From: Protula sp. h YS-2021
Lineage: Eukaryota > Annelida > Polychaeta > Sabellida > Serpulidae
DNA: 64,000 nucleotides
Assembly (NCBI GenBank): GCA_949752745.1
Contig: OX457031.1
Coordinates: 45,775,257-45,839,256, forward strand
Direction: 5' to 3'
In this document: piece after piece, positions 1-12,580 of the stretch
Layout of the letters: every line of letters starts with the position of its first letter
Numbering within the stretch: the first letter of the stretch is position 1
Notes under the pieces: model-generated
Told to the model about the DNA's origin: nothing
The model's database searches: none
What the model saw: the letters and a program-made list of their open reading frames with translations, nothing else
Program-made: the position numbers and the translations under genes

Positions 1-123
1 CGCACAAAATCTCCACATATATGCCGCAAAGCGCGAGCTTTTGAACTGCATATCGTTATATAGCAAGAAATTGAACTGGTACGCCGAACTCAAGCAGCAA
101 GTCGCTTGTTGGGAGCTGTGATT

Positions 124-321
124 TAGCTCCAAGAAGCCATCCGCCACTGAGGTTCGGCGGATAAAAAATTATACCAAGTATAAATAATGAAGAGCTGGCT
201 TGGAGCTCGCTGCGTTTGGTTCCTAGGATAGCTCCAAGAAGCGGTACTCTACAAAGTTTCTGGGCACCGCTCTAACAGAGAGATGTTCGATGTTATACAA
301 GTCAGAGCTGACTCGGAGCTA
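124..321. repeat. Two adjacent copies of the TAGCTCCAAG short inverted-repeat element
   Basis: Two neighbouring segments (about 124-207 and 229-321) each begin with TAGCTCCAAGAAG and end with an inverted version (CTTGGAGCT or CTCGGAGCT). The first also has GAGGTTCGGCGG and ATACCAAGTATAAATAATG inside, which recur at 11174-11264 (opposite orientation) and 13832-13902. Size (about 85-95 bp) and inverted ends suggest a MITE-like element with no coding capacity. I see no other feature in 1-863. Confidence 0.6.
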
Positions 322-863
322 GCTCTAGGAACATCCCAGGTTAGGATAACGTTGCCACAAAAATAAGCCTCTGTCCCCAACAACACGTTTTTTTCGAAAT
401 ATGGCTGACCTTACCACAACTGCAGTCAGCGCACTCATGGCGTGACAGACTGTTATGTCTAGTAAAAGTTACTAGTACGTGGCCGGGTGGGAAGTGCTAC
501 GCAAAAGATTGTATATAAGTGCTAAACCCCATCGCTCACAGATGAGGATATGCAGTTACATCATATTTTGAAGCTGTAACTATTATGGCCTGTAAAAGCT
601 TCGATGGCAATATCAATTTTCAAAACCAACCTTCACTTCACAAAATGATTATCATTTTCCTTGCAAAAACTTTGTTTTCATCCGCCATATTGGCTTCTTC
701 AAATTCATGACGTCACAAATCTCGTGAGAAATACAAGTAGTGCCCAAGACAATCAAGCACTACAGACAATATATATATGACGACATAACTGTTGTGTTGG
801 AGATTTGTAATACTTGCTGTTTTATACAATTTTATTGGAAATATTCCATCATCAAAATATAGA

Positions 864-2098
864 CTACATGCAGATACCTACACATTTACTAGTAGCAGCT
901 GGGGTACAGCTTCCTGGTTAGATCACATTATCACATTATAAGTAGTGAAGACTTTGACAATGCCATCACAGACATGGAAGTACTTCATAGGATATCGCAA
1001 GAAGACCATATTCCTGTGTCAATGAAAATAAACTGCACGAACATTCCAGACACAAATGTTAAAACACACAATGCTGTAAATGCAACCAGTATCAAATGGA
1101 TAGACTTGAAGCCGGAAGAAAAGACCAAATATAAAGAGCTCATTGATACATCATTATCTAAAGTGAATATAAATGCAAATGCTCTATCTTGCAGAGATAT
1201 AAACTGTAAAAATCAAGCCCACAGACAGTTTATTGATTCCATGTACAATCAAATTATTGCAAGTCTCACTACATCTGCAGAAAAAGTAACCAAATATAAA
1301 AACACAAAAAAGAGTACGTATAACAAACCTGGATGTTCTGAGTGTGTCTCAGAATTGTACACACTATCGAGAGATATGTTCGAAATATGGAAACATGCAG
1401 GTAAACCCAGACAAGGGACTATATATGATAATTACAGAAAAACTAAAGCTGGATTTAAGTATGCGAGACGATAAATCAACAAATATGAGAATCAGCTGAG
1501 AAAAGAAAGCTTTGCCAATAAACTACAAAAATTATCAGCAAAGAACTTTTGGAAGGAGGTCAACACGATGACCAATGCAAAAACACCTTTACCTTCGTCG
1601 ATTGATGGAATTACAGGAGAAGAAAACATTGCCGAATTATTTCCAGATCACTATAGCAACTTGTTTAATAGTATTAAAAGTGACTACAACTACCCAAAGA
1701 GAGATAAACGCACAAATGAACAGAAAGAAATAGGAGTCAGTATCGAGGAAATTAAGAAAATAATAACTGAACTATCTGAAAATAGATTATGTGGGAATGA
1801 CCGAATTAATGCGGAACATCTAAAATATGCATCAAATAGACTAATACCTTTACTGAACTTATCTACCACTTCGATGTTTTATCATGGGTATTTACCTAAG
1901 GATATGCTGAAAGTTACACTTGTGCCTATAATTAAAAACAAAGTAAAATCTATTTCCTCCTTTGATAACTCTCGGCCAATTGCATTAGCAACAATAATGA
2001 ACAGAGTAGTTGAAAAAACTATATATAATAGAATCGAAACACTGCTAACAACGAACCCAAACCAATTTATAAGTGCACAAGCTTGCGATGGGAATTGA
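864..2098 (+). pseudogene. Non-LTR retrotransposon fragment (end of endonuclease, linker, N-terminal reverse transcriptase)
   Basis: From 864 the frame reads a typical end of an apurinic-type endonuclease (TYTF...SWGTASWLDHII). A frameshift near 935 leads into 974-2098, where a long Lys-rich linker is followed by the first blocks of a reverse transcriptase: CGNDRINAEHLKYA, LVPIIKNK and SRPIALATIMNRVVEKTIYNRI. A TAA at 1472-1474 breaks the frame, which then continues without shift. Homology stops near 2080, before the catalytic YADD block, so the copy lacks most of its endonuclease and most of its RT. It is dead and I cannot name the clade. 2099-2559 shows nothing recognisable. Confidence 0.8.
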
Positions 2099-2559
2099 AC
2101 ACCCAATGCGTAGGAACTGGGTGACATGCCGTCTACAAGACATTGCGTCGGTAAGTCAGAAATAAAAGAAATTGAATTCAATTTATCTTTTAATTCAGCA
2201 GGATTTCATCGGGAAGTGCCCATTCCTTAACAAATAACAATGTTAAGTAGGGTTTCACCACAAAGTGTCAATTATTAACAAACATTCTGAGACCAGCTAA
2301 AGTCCAGACCCTAAACTCTTTTTTCATAGCAGAGGTACACATAACTAACCAGCCGAGTTCGGAGTCACTACATATGTCGACCCGTCACAGTGGCGTGTTA
2401 TATACCATATGCATAACCACACTGTCTAAAAACCCGACCATGGTACAAGACGCCAATGTGCCGAGCCGCCACAGCATCAGTCACGTGACGGACAGAGTGA
2501 CATTCTGTTGGTGTAGAGTAGAGCGGTTCCTCCACCACAGAGTCTACTTAGAGGCTTTC

Positions 2560-4000
2560 TTAATGTAAGTTTTCTTTCTGCCAGATTGCTGGGGAGTCCT
2601 GCAAGAAGGAGGGCTCTTATGAATAATTGATTCAGCAGCAACAAACGGGCCAAGACTATTCAAATAATTTAACGAATCAGTTTTATATTTTTGCAAATAT
2701 TGTTTAGTAAACGTATGTGGCGAGGTCCAACAGCCAACCTGTAATAACTCACACAATGACACACAATTAGCATTACGCAAGGAGTGCTCTACATGTCTAA
2801 CCTGATGAGCTTTAATTGACAATTCGCTTAAACATACCTAAGCCCTTGGTCGCAATGTGCCTCTTCCTAGAAAAGACGGTTATGGTTTTAGGACCACCGC
2901 CTCCCATGAAACATTAACTTGGCCGATAGAGTTTTGTAAGGCGTGTATTTCCCTGCGGCGCCTTCCCGATGCCAGTGGCACGAGAAATACACATTTCAAG
3001 GTAAGCAACTTGTCTGAAATGATACAGAGATGGGAAAGTGGCGGCATGAGATATTTCAAGACCAGCGACAACTCCCAAGGCACCAAGTCCTGTTGGAAAT
3101 AGGGCGCTCTAGTTGAAGCAATCTAAATCCGACAATACATCATAATGTAGACAAATCATAACCCAACGCACGCTTAAAAATAAGCGTGAGAGCCGAGCGG
3201 TATGTCATAATCGATCTAACCGACACCTTCCTGAGCCCGAACAAGGAAATAAAGACATCAGCCACTGCCACTGCAGTTCGATACCTCAGGATCGATACCT
3301 CTATCAAGACAACATGACTTGAAGTCGCCAGTGTGACTTGGAGACTTAATTTGTGGAGTCATTGTGAATCCTGTCCATTCTCTTTATCACTCTTTGAGGA
3401 AACTCTTGGCTTTCAAGAAGGAAAACTTATGCACCATAGTTTCAGACAAAACAACTAAGGATTTGGCTAACAATATTCCTAATGAGGTTGACGCAGACTG
3501 CCATACACCAGGGAAATTGGAAGACTCTTGACCCACAGTAACCGCATTAACAAAGGAAAGAAGCCAGTTCTGAAAGATCGGGAGCCAATAGCAAGAGATG
3601 GTTGTGTCTCTTGTGCCAAATCGTCATGAAAACCTTCGTGATGAGAGAGGACGGAGGAAACGCAAACAACACTGCTGGTGGCCAGCGACACAACAACGAA
3701 TCGATCGCTACAACTGCTGAGTCCGGACAAAGAGAAATGTACATCGGAAGACGATGATTGAGACAATTGGTAAAGACATCGACCTGGGCTGGACCCCAGG
3801 AGATGGTGTTACAATCCAGTGAAACTTGTAATCCTCTAAACCCCACTCGGTGTGAACGACCTAGCCCATCCGAGAAGCTAAATTGGCCAGAATATTCAGA
3901 CTACCTGCAATGTGTCACGCTTGAATGTCAAAATGATAGCCGCGAGCAAGAGGACCTGTTTGGTGAGGCGAGACAATTTCGGTGGACGCTACGAGCAGTT
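2560..4000 (-). pseudogene. DIRS-like retroelement remnant: RNase H followed by tyrosine recombinase
   Basis: Read on the minus strand. At about 3930-3547 there is the tail of a DIRS-type RNase H (SLNILANLASR, then WGPAQVDVFTNCLNHRLP and FAFPPSSLITKV). At about 3290-2560 a tyrosine recombinase follows: an N-terminal SAM-like part (SIMTYRSALTLI), the box LASGRRRREIHAL with the first catalytic Arg, and the C-terminal box IKAHQVRHVEHS ... WTSPHTFTKQYL with the second Arg and the Tyr. The order RNase H then YR fits DIRS elements. There are stops at several points and a deletion between the two recombinase boxes near 2850. RT and gag were not found. Family membership is from recalled consensus only. 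Confidence 0.7.
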
Positions 4001-5189
4001 TTACGCTCGAAAGAAATGGATATGCCAACTTTTCACAAAAATCTAAAGTATCAGATAGAGATCGACGTGCCATCTGTGCTTTGATTGGTTGCCACCTCAG
4101 CTTATGCTTCTTGACTTGTGGTTTCGACACGGGCACTGGACCTGGTCTCTTCTTCGGCGTTGTTTTTTTGTTTGTACGTATGTAGTCGAGGTCAACATAG
4201 GTCGTTCTTTCTGGCCTGTGTGAAAACCTTACATCATCGTTTTCACGACTCGTTGCTGTGACGGGTCACTGCAATCACGGGTGGGGTATACAACGCGGTA
4301 TTTCTACGATCAACTGCAGTAGAGACGGTGCTATTTTTTAAAGATTGTCAGACCAATCAGCGTACGCGCAGTTCCGCTCATGTGATGTGAACTCAAGATG
4401 TTGTCACTCGTCTAACTACAGCTGGTTGTCACGTCCCGTGAAGAACTCCAGCGGGCTACCATTTGTGACTCTCACGGATCGTGTCGGGTCGCTGTTGATA
4501 CGACTCATCCATGTTGCGGCGGGCCGGCACAAAGCCGGGTCGTGACTATGATGAGTCGGTTACGTGTCAATCAGTACAGCGACGGGTGTCAATACTCTAT
4601 TGTGTCGTGCATGTCACTTTTTATTTCAAAAGTGTCTCAATGGGATTATGCGTGCATTCTTTTTCGGTTAATAGAGGATGTTTAAGTCGCGTTATCTTTC
4701 TTTCACTGTACCAGTGAATTTATAAAGTGGGAACTACTTACTTACTTACAGTTTATGGTTTGTTGTAGATTCACTGACAATTCCGGACTCGTGCGCACAT
4801 ATCAAGTGTGCAGGAGACTCGCACCCAAGGTGCATTGCGTGTTTGCGTCATTGGGGTATACAGTTCTGTACCTTGGATAGTCGCTGGGACCTGTGGGTCC
4901 ACCTTGAAGACTCGCTCTTCTCCTTTTTACTGCAACAGCAGGAGACAGCCAGAGTGCGTGCCAAGAGTCGCAAAAGTTCCAAAGGTGAAAAGTCATCTGC
5001 CTCTGCTCACAAGCTATCACCCATTGATAAATCAGTTGGCTCATGGCAATAAACGAAACTTAACTCAACCACCAGGGATCTATTTCAAGTGGATGTGCCG
5101 TCATCCAGTTTGTTTTGTAGACACCTTTGCTGAATGATCTGAAAGACACATAGACCAACTCATTATGTATCTTTACAGCCGTTGCCGAA
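4001..5189. other. No gene recognised
   Basis: Only short overlapping open frames on both strands with no family motif. A plausible splice acceptor (TGTATCTTTACAG, ending near 5178) lies just before the 5190 ORF. Confidence 0.4.
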
Positions 5190-5912
5190 ATGAACTCGAG
5201 CATTTCCACCTCCGTAAAACTGGGACATTACTGCAAGCGACAAGAGCTTTCCTCTTTTACGCAATTTGCTTTGAGTTTAAACCTACACCTGAATAAGTTG
5301 AAATATGCTTCAAATGGAGAACTCGACAGGTTGCTCAACCTTGCATCCAAGTCGGGATCGGTGGCGTCAGCAACTTCTTCAATTAATTCAATTCCATCGG
5401 CTACTGTTAAAATGGAATCACCCGTGCGTAAGGATACACAGTGTCCGTCAATGCCTGTCACGGCTCCTATACAGCCATTGATCGGTAGTGCACATCATTT
5501 AAAACAACATCCAATTTACGGATCGTCATCGTCTTCATCAGCAAACAAGTCGTCGGGTGAGGAAGAGCCAGTGATTGTAAGTGAGCAAGAACAGATCCCA
5601 GCTGTACTGGGGACAAAAGCAATTGTACATCACACGCCCTCGTCGCCCGTCGCTACTACGGTATCGCGTCCTGCTCCACTACCAGCTACCCTACCTTTAA
5701 ATTTGACTTTACCTCATTCAATGACGTATCACGCCTCTGCCCGGGAAGATTACAAACCATTACGGGATGTGAGCATCCCGACTCGACCGGGCTTTGAGGT
5801 TTTAGCAGACGAATGGGAGGAAGCGTCGCTAACAGTTGATTTTTTCGAGAGCAGACTTTCCATTGAAGGGAAAATTTCAAGTTTACTACGGATAATTCTT
5901 CTTCTTTCATAA
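5190..5912 (+). CDS. Unrecognised 240-residue ORF, Ser/Pro-rich
   Basis: This is the longest single open frame in the first 8 kb (ATG 5190, TAA 5910-5912). The N-terminal 60 residues could be helical (FTQFALSLNLHLNKLKYAS, LDRLLNLAS). The middle is Ser/Thr/Pro-rich and low complexity (GSSSSSSANKSSGEEEP). The C-terminal part has a compact charged stretch (REDYKPLRDVSIPTRPGFEVLADEWEEASL). A pyrimidine-rich AG lies just upstream, so it could be an internal exon, or it could be the gag-like ORF of an unidentified transposon. No domain is recognised and no function is assigned. It may be a chance ORF. Confidence 0.35.
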   Translation: MNSSISTSVKLGHYCKRQELSSFTQFALSLNLHLNKLKYASNGELDRLLNLASKSGSVASATSSINSIPSATVKMESPVRKDTQCPSMPVTAPIQPLIGSAHHLKQHPIYGSSSSSSANKSSGEEEPVIVSEQEQIPAVLGTKAIVHHTPSSPVATTVSRPAPLPATLPLNLTLPHSMTYHASAREDYKPLRDVSIPTRPGFEVLADEWEEASLTVDFFESRLSIEGKISSLLRIILLLS

Positions 5913-8241
5913 CATCCAAGCTGCAGGTTAGTAGGCTGTCGTTTTTATTCGCGGTCCAGTCACAACCGCCTTCACGCAAAGATTTTATGGGTCTGTCTAC
6001 GGCTCGCTGTGTTTTCAACGTTCCAACTGGTCTCGGCTGCTACCATCCAAGGTTTTTCATGTGACAATGGCAGCATACCAATCCAATGGCGGAGTGTTGC
6101 AGACTCTGCCTCTCACATATTCTCGGGACATGGACCTCTTCCAAACGTCAATCCTGGCCGGTCGCTGGTCGAATGGGACAGTAGACGTTTAGAGGAAGTG
6201 GCAATAAAGAGTTTGTGCACACTTTCCTTTCACGACGCAGCTTTCCAAGCCTTGAGGCAGTTCGTCGATCCCGGTACGAATGCCCAATTCGACCGTGTTT
6301 TTCATTCCAACATGGCTTGTTGAAGCTCAACGCCTACATGTTCACACCGCTGATCGTCCTTCGACGAGATCAGGTGTTGCCTCATTCCAACATAAGCATG
6401 GAGAGCCTCTCACGGAAACATCTTCGTGTGCGAGGTCGTCGAAATGACAGCATCAGCTCATACCTGATCACCTGTTCATAAATGTGCCGATAAAAGAACT
6501 ATGTGCATTAAGCTTTATTAATACATAAACCCTTAACCAGCTTTCCAACCGTAGTGAAGCCGGAAGGAGACCTCGTACATTGACACGTGACCGATGCTGA
6601 CACCATGTTGGTGCTTCCAAGACCAGAAACAGTGTCGAGGTATCGTGCCCATACCAGGTACAATGCCGCTGCGATAACCACATGACCGACTCAACATCGA
6701 GTCAGAAGTAGAAGTGAGCAGCGACACTACTCAATACCGTGACAAATCGTGGCAACACTGTAATGTTGGCTTGTCTGCCACAGAAAGAGGCAGTGTATGC
6801 AACTCCACAAAGAGAATTGCCGCAGTATCGAGCCAGTAGCAGGCATGACTTCCTAAACCTGTGATAACTGCGTGTCCGACGACCCTACAATGCGCTACTG
6901 CTGGCAGAAGAGAAGAGGACGGTGGAAAGTTGAAACTTGTCTGTTTGCATAGCCGACTCGATACAAACTGTTTGTTGATAATGAGGGAAACCCTCGAGGT
7001 GAAAATTATGAGCAAATTGCTCAGAAACTTTATCACTGTGTATTAGCAATAATCTGCACCAAGTTCTTTATGGCCAGGAAGCATTTACCGAAGGAAAGCT
7101 GGTTTGAAAAAAACCCAGAACTACCACGTGTAGGGATCAGTAAAGTCAGCAAACTGGAAAAACATAAGCTAAATAAAATGAAACTTAAAATATGCGTAAA
7201 TGTGTCCAGTACAAAAAATATTCAAGAAGTATGCATTTACCTTGGTTTTGATTCGTTATATTTAGCAAAAATATAAAGGGATAAAAACTCCTGCCACTCA
7301 GATCGCGATAGGTTGGGAATAATTCAATCAAATGACAGGAACTGCAACTACGCTGATTGGTCTGTTGGTTAACAACGCACGATAAATATGGTAACAGGGG
7401 CAACCCGTTGAAAACTTACTTTGCAGTAATATTCCGCATAGCTTCTTTTATGGATCGCGAAAACCAATTTTAAATACATAGTGATGGCTTCTTAGTCTAC
7501 AAGACGATATTTTCGAAATTAAAAGACGCAAATGGCAAGAGGGAAGCCCCCAGCGTTGCCAAGTCAATTGTCAGATTTACTCGTTGCCTGGGTTTTGATT
7601 GCCTATTCTGTCTGAGTGAACAGCCGCACAAGCAATGAAACAACACATCGTCCACCGCTTAACAGTTTGAGCCGCGGCTCTCTGGAGTGCACCACATGCG
7701 GATCGCAATTAATTTATTTGATATTAGGAGGAGTGGGATCTTTGCGAAAGGGGTACCGACTAGTTGCTACGCCGTGTAAGTGAACAATTTACGGCTAGCT
7801 ATGATCATCGTCTAAACTCTGCTTTATGGATCGCGATAGGCAATAAATTGCACTTAGTACCCGTAGTGATGGTTTCTACTAGCTTAGGTTTTCAAAGTTT
7901 AAATCCTTATATTTGCCATAATACGTTTTAGCTGGTTATCACACGGTAAGCTGTTTATTTAGGAATGATTAATTCTGTGGCTTTGCTAGCTACGTAAAAA
8001 AAGCAATGAGCTTGATCTGTTTCTCGATATGTGTTCCGTTTGCTAGATACCTAGATTTTCCAGGTAGCAGATATTTTAAGGAGCCGATCGTTGGATAAAA
8101 ATATGTATGCTCGTACATCACTTGATTCAAGGTGTATTAATGTTGTGATGATAATCTGCCTTATGATTTTGCATGATATAACATTGAAGCTAAAAGTAAC
8201 TATTTGTTTAAATACATCAGTTTTATGTGAACACTTCTTGA
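5913..8241. other. No gene recognised; two related short segments near 7.44 and 7.82 kb
   Basis: The segments around 7440-7500 and 7822-7890 share CTTTATGGATCGCGA and TAGTGATGGTTTCT-like words and look like degenerate copies of one short repeat. Nothing else in this stretch carries a family motif. Confidence 0.35.
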
Positions 8242-8293
8242 TGTGTCTTCGTAAAACCAGAGAGAGACGTCTTACTTGTTTGGTGCCTTTATT
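8242..8293 (-). repeat. Short direct repeat flanking the Gypsy element (LTR remnant, 3' side)
   Basis: The block around GAGAGAGACGTCTTACTTG continuing to TTTGGTGCCTTTATT occurs here and at 10774-10824 in the same orientation. On the minus strand it contains AATAAAGGCACC, a polyadenylation-type signal as expected in an LTR. Similarity stops after about 52 bp, so the LTRs are mostly eroded. Confidence 0.6.
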
Positions 8294-8599
8294 CAAAACT
8301 CCCTAAATTATTCAAAAAAATTGATCACGTTATATGGTATTAGTACAAAGGTGTAAGCATCTCCTCTTTTAAGAAAAACAAACTTTCAGTGAATCAGAAT
8401 GAAACAAAAATCTGGCAACACAGGGAAACTTATACTATCGTGTGTTCTGTCGAGGCAAGTAAGAATACCGTTATTCACCGAAAAGCCCTGCCTACTTGGA
8501 AATATGATTGAATTGACTCCGGAATTTCCCTTTGATACTCTGGCTAACCATTCCAACCATTTAGAGTATACGTCATTACTATCGAATCTTTGGATGATT

Positions 8600-10760
8600 C
8601 CTTTCCGATCTCTTCAAGCTTTGATCTGAGACTGGTCATGTGCTTTCAACCATCGCTACATACTCTTCAACTACACAGGCGATGTTGCAGTCGCTTTAAC
8701 AAAATCTGTATCCGGATCGGTTGTTTTTAAAGATCCTTTGTGTTAAGGATTGGCACTAGTGGCTTAAGGTCAGTCATAAGTTTGAACTCTGGAAATCCCA
8801 ACAGATAGTGTCCAAACTTCTCACGGGTCTACAACAAAGTAAGACATTCTTTGTCTATTTGAGCCAAGCGCTTTTCTGTCGCTGTGAGACAACGTGACGC
8901 ACATGGTACAGGCTTCATTAGGCCATCCATCAGCTGCAAAAAACACAAACACAGTCGTAGAAAGTAAGTATTCTGTCAGAAGATCGTGACTTCTTTACGT
9001 CCTCAAACAATTTCTTCTGTGGCTCGTCCCAGGTAAAAATGTTGTCGTGTTTGAGCTGTTCTCGCATCGGGACCATCAGCTGTGATAAATCTAGAAAATA
9101 TCTCGCCAGATAATTTACCATCTCGATGAATCTTCAGTTCTGCAACATTCGAGGGCTCCTTCATGTTACAGATAGCGTTCAACTTCTCCGGATCTGGAGA
9201 CATTCCGTCTGCTGAAAAGACTTGACCCTGGTACGTAACCTTCATCATTCGAAAACGGCATTTCGACTTATTGAGTTTCAAACCGGTCTCTCTTATCTTG
9301 TCTACTACCTTCCTTAGCATCTCGTCATGCTTGAGAACATCAGAGGCATAGACTAAGATGTCGTCCACATCAACAAACACTCCATCTATGTTCGCCAGGA
9401 GCTGTTTCAAGGTGCGCTGGAATATCTGCTTGCTGGAGTTCAACCCATACGGCAAAAAAATTGAAGACATATCTACCAAAAGATTGATGAAGCACGTGTA
9501 ATGTCTATCATTTTCGTTGAGTGGTAACTGCCAAAACGATTGTGAACAGTCTAAAGTTGAAAATACTTTAGCACCAGACAGCTTGGAGGCAATTTCATCC
9601 ACAGTTTTTATCACAAAACGCTCTCGTTGCACGGAGTTATTGAGTTTCTTGAGATCAACACAGATCCTGATTTTTTTCTTTTTCTTTTCCACCAACACAT
9701 GGGTGCGCACCACTGGGTTGGTTCTGTAATCAGTTGAATGATACCATTAAGCACCATACCGTCCAGTTCTTCTTTCATTGGTTTTAACAACGGTTCTGAT
9801 ACACGTCGTGGAGTTGCAAGGTTGTAAGGCACTGCACCATCTTTTAGTCTAATTCTCACCGGTTCACAGTTTCCTATTATATCGTCACTGATATGTTCCA
9901 CGAACCAGACAAGTCCCATTGCTGCTGCAACGCCTCTGCTAAGAAGAATCGTTTGAAGGTTTGATGAAATAACATAATACAAGTTAACAAATTTAACATG
10001 TAAGTTTTTCAATTTCAACATTACCTCCCACGGCTCTTTCAAAATGATTGAATTTACCACAGAATCGGCACATTTTACCTTTTGCAGGGCATGGTTTGCC
10101 TGTATGGGAATATCAACACTTCCAACATTGTGGTTCCGTTTGCTATTGTTACGACTTTCTGGGGTATTGTTTGCTATCTCGCCCCGAAAACTGTTTCGGT
10201 CTGGGATCTCGGAATCCCTTTCGCCGCACCGCATCGAGGTTAGATGCAGTTTGTTGACTTGCCATTTGAGCCTTACCATTTCAGATGTTCTGCGGATCTC
10301 AATGGCATAGAAAAGGCTGAGATCATCCTTCAGCTGTAGTCGTTCTGAGCATTCCTTGTCTGAAATACCCACGACCAGAAGATCATGGCTCTGGTCTTCT
10401 TTCGCCCTTGCCTCATATCCACACGTTTCAGACAGTTCATACAGCGCACGGGTGTAAGCTTTAACGTTTTCTCCCGGCCGTGGTTTTCGTGCATGGAACT
10501 TGGCGCGTTCGTGTATTGTATTCACTGAAGGCACAAAATGAGCGTCAAACCTTGCAAAGGCAAATGAGATATAAATCGTCTCGGCCTGCATGCCCATGGA
10601 GTATATAAGACTGTACACTTGAATTTATCCCTCTTCTTCTTCTCTCAGCTTACAGGCAATACCAAATCTCTGCCAACGGCTTCTCCATTCTGGCAGTTGC
10701 TGTGGGTTACTAAAGTCGAAGGCTATCGCTGAATGAAACTGTGCCATTTTTAAACCACAT
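8600..10760 (-). pseudogene. Decayed Ty3/Gypsy retrotransposon (gag, RT, RNase H)
   Basis: On the minus strand, 10618 down to about 10200 reads a gag-like segment (NTIHERAKFHARKPRPGENV, RALYELSETCGY, DLLVVGISDKECSERLQL). It runs into the start of pol (VPYNLATPRRVSEPLLKPMK, LDGMVLNGIIQ). After a frameshift near 9650 comes RT (RICVDLKKLNNSVQRE, VFSTLDCSQSFWQLPL, and the active site VFVDVDDILVYA with the DD pair). From about 8950 to 8630 a broken RNase H is readable (EKRLAQIDKECLTLL, MTDLKPLVPILNTKDL). The protease region between gag and RT and the integrase are missing, so this is an internally deleted, inactive copy. It lies between two short LTR-like direct repeats. Confidence 0.85.
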
Positions 10761-10773
10761 CTGACAACATGTT

Positions 10774-10824
10774 ATGTCTTCGTAAATCTAGAGAGAGACG
10801 TCTTACTTGTTTGGTGCCTTTATT
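10774..10824 (-). repeat. Short direct repeat flanking the Gypsy element (LTR remnant, 5' side)
   Basis: Partner of 8242-8293, differing at a few positions. In minus orientation this is the upstream copy, with the gag segment starting about 150 bases further on. 10825-11173 holds nothing I recognise. Confidence 0.6.
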
Positions 10825-11173
10825 CCCCGTAAATTGGCCCACAAGCCACTCTAGAGTAGCTTTGGTATCGCGTAATTGTTAATGGGCTGTTACGAACGTG
10901 TCAGAAAACTAGGAAAACTTTTTCCACTTGATCTCTGTTGTAATGGTATTTGTCAATCACAGAAAAAGTTTATATTTATCCTACAGATTTTGTGACATAT
11001 TTTCACTGGATCATTAACAATAATCACTTTATCGTAAAGTAAGACAAATACACTGCATCAATTTGTGGGATCGATGCACTATGCATACTGCTTAATATAT
11101 CACAATTGCGTTTTTTGTACATGGAAAATGAATTCAAGCTATATAACTCAAATGTACGTTTCCTAGGGCGTAC

Positions 11174-11264
11174 GTAGCTCCAAGTCATCTCTTCATTATT
11201 TATACTTAGTATATTTCTTTATCTTTACGCCGAATCTCAGTAACGGGCCGCTTCTTGGAGCTAC
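11174..11264 (-). repeat. TAGCTCCAAG short inverted-repeat element, reverse copy
   Basis: Begins GTAGCTCCAAGTCATCTCTTC and ends CTTCTTGGAGCTAC, with CATTATTTATACTTAGTAT inside, matching the 124-207 copy in reverse. CCTAGG lies just outside both ends. Confidence 0.65.
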
Positions 11265-11579
11265 CTAGGAGCCTTCCCTGAAAAAACCTATCGAATAAGT
11301 GGTTTTGTAGTTAAAATTTTTTTCTAACTGCATTCAGTTGGGGTAAGAACATCAGGAAATTATGCAAGAAATGCAAACAAAATTCCATTTCGTCAGAAGC
11401 TTATTTACAGTAAACGGGCTGAATAATATGTAAAATAGTGTTTAAAAGATCATATGATGGCTTCTAAATGAGAAAATGTACATGTAATTAGAATTTGTCC
11501 CAAAAAATTGTAGGTAGCACAAATAAAATGTATGTTTTACATAACTTTTAGACCAAAAGAATCCAAAATAAGCTAAAAA

Positions 11580-12580
11580 TCACTGTTTGTCTATCTGTAT
11601 TCGAGATAATAATCAACTTCCATTTTTTGGCCTTTGCCATCATCAAGGAGTTCAAGGTCATCGAGGTATCTCTCATATCAGGGCTTTACGCCCAAAGGGT
11701 CGAAAATAGACTAAAAATTACCCAATCGCCCTCCTTCCTCCCCGGGCACTTTTATTGAGTCAATTTAAGTTTTTGCTGTCACCCGTCATGATCTACTTAA
11801 CCAATTCTATTACTTCTCCCTACATGTTTTAGCCAAGCCGACTTTCATCGGTGGCCTGTATCCATCACTTGTGGGCTATCTGTCCTCCATTATGTGTGTT
11901 TCTGTAAATTTGCCAGCAATATTCCCTAGTTAGTTACCCGTACAGATTTAGAATGTTTTTTTGGGGAGGGGCATTTCGGCTAGTCAAAATGTCCTTTGAC
12001 ATTGTGGTTTGATTACTGTCGATGTGTCCTATGTAACTGCAACAATAGTTTTGTCCGACCCACCAAAACTAAGCAAAAAATCACTGTTTGTCTATCTGTA
12101 TTCGAGATAATAATCAACTTCCATTTTTTGGCCTTTGCCATCATCAAGGAGTTCAAGGTCATCGAGGTATCTCTCATATCAGGGCTTTACGCCCAAAGGG
12201 TCGAAAATAGACTAAAAATTACCCAATCGCCCTCCTTCCTCCCCGGGCACTTTTATTGAGTCAATTTAAGTTTTTGCTGTCACCCGTCATGATCTACTTA
12301 ACCAATTCTATTACTTCTCCCTACATGTTTTAGCCAAGCCGACTTTCATCGGTGGCCTGTATCCATCACTTGTGGGCTATCTGTCCTCCATTATGTGTGT
12401 TTCTGTAAATTTGCCAGCAATATTCCCTAGTTAGTTACCCGTACAGATTTAGAATGTTTTTTTGGGGAGGGGCATTTCGGCTAGTCAAAATGTCCTTTGA
12501 CATTGTGGTTTGATTACTGTCGATGTGTCCTATGTAACTGCAACAATAGTTTTGTCCGACCCACCAAAACTAAGCAAAAA
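11580..12580. repeat. Tandem duplication of a 501-bp unit
   Basis: The segment starting ATCACTGTTTGTCTATCTG at about 11579 is followed by a second copy starting at about 12080, offset 501 bases. The copies appear identical over their full length by eye, including the G-rich TTTTTTTGGGGAGGGGC stretch. The unit has no convincing ORF. Identity implies a very recent duplication or an assembly artefact. Confidence 0.9.

Noticed and set aside
7070..7276. 68-residue Lys-rich ORF
   Set aside because: Short, no motif, no conserved neighbours or splice sites that make sense.
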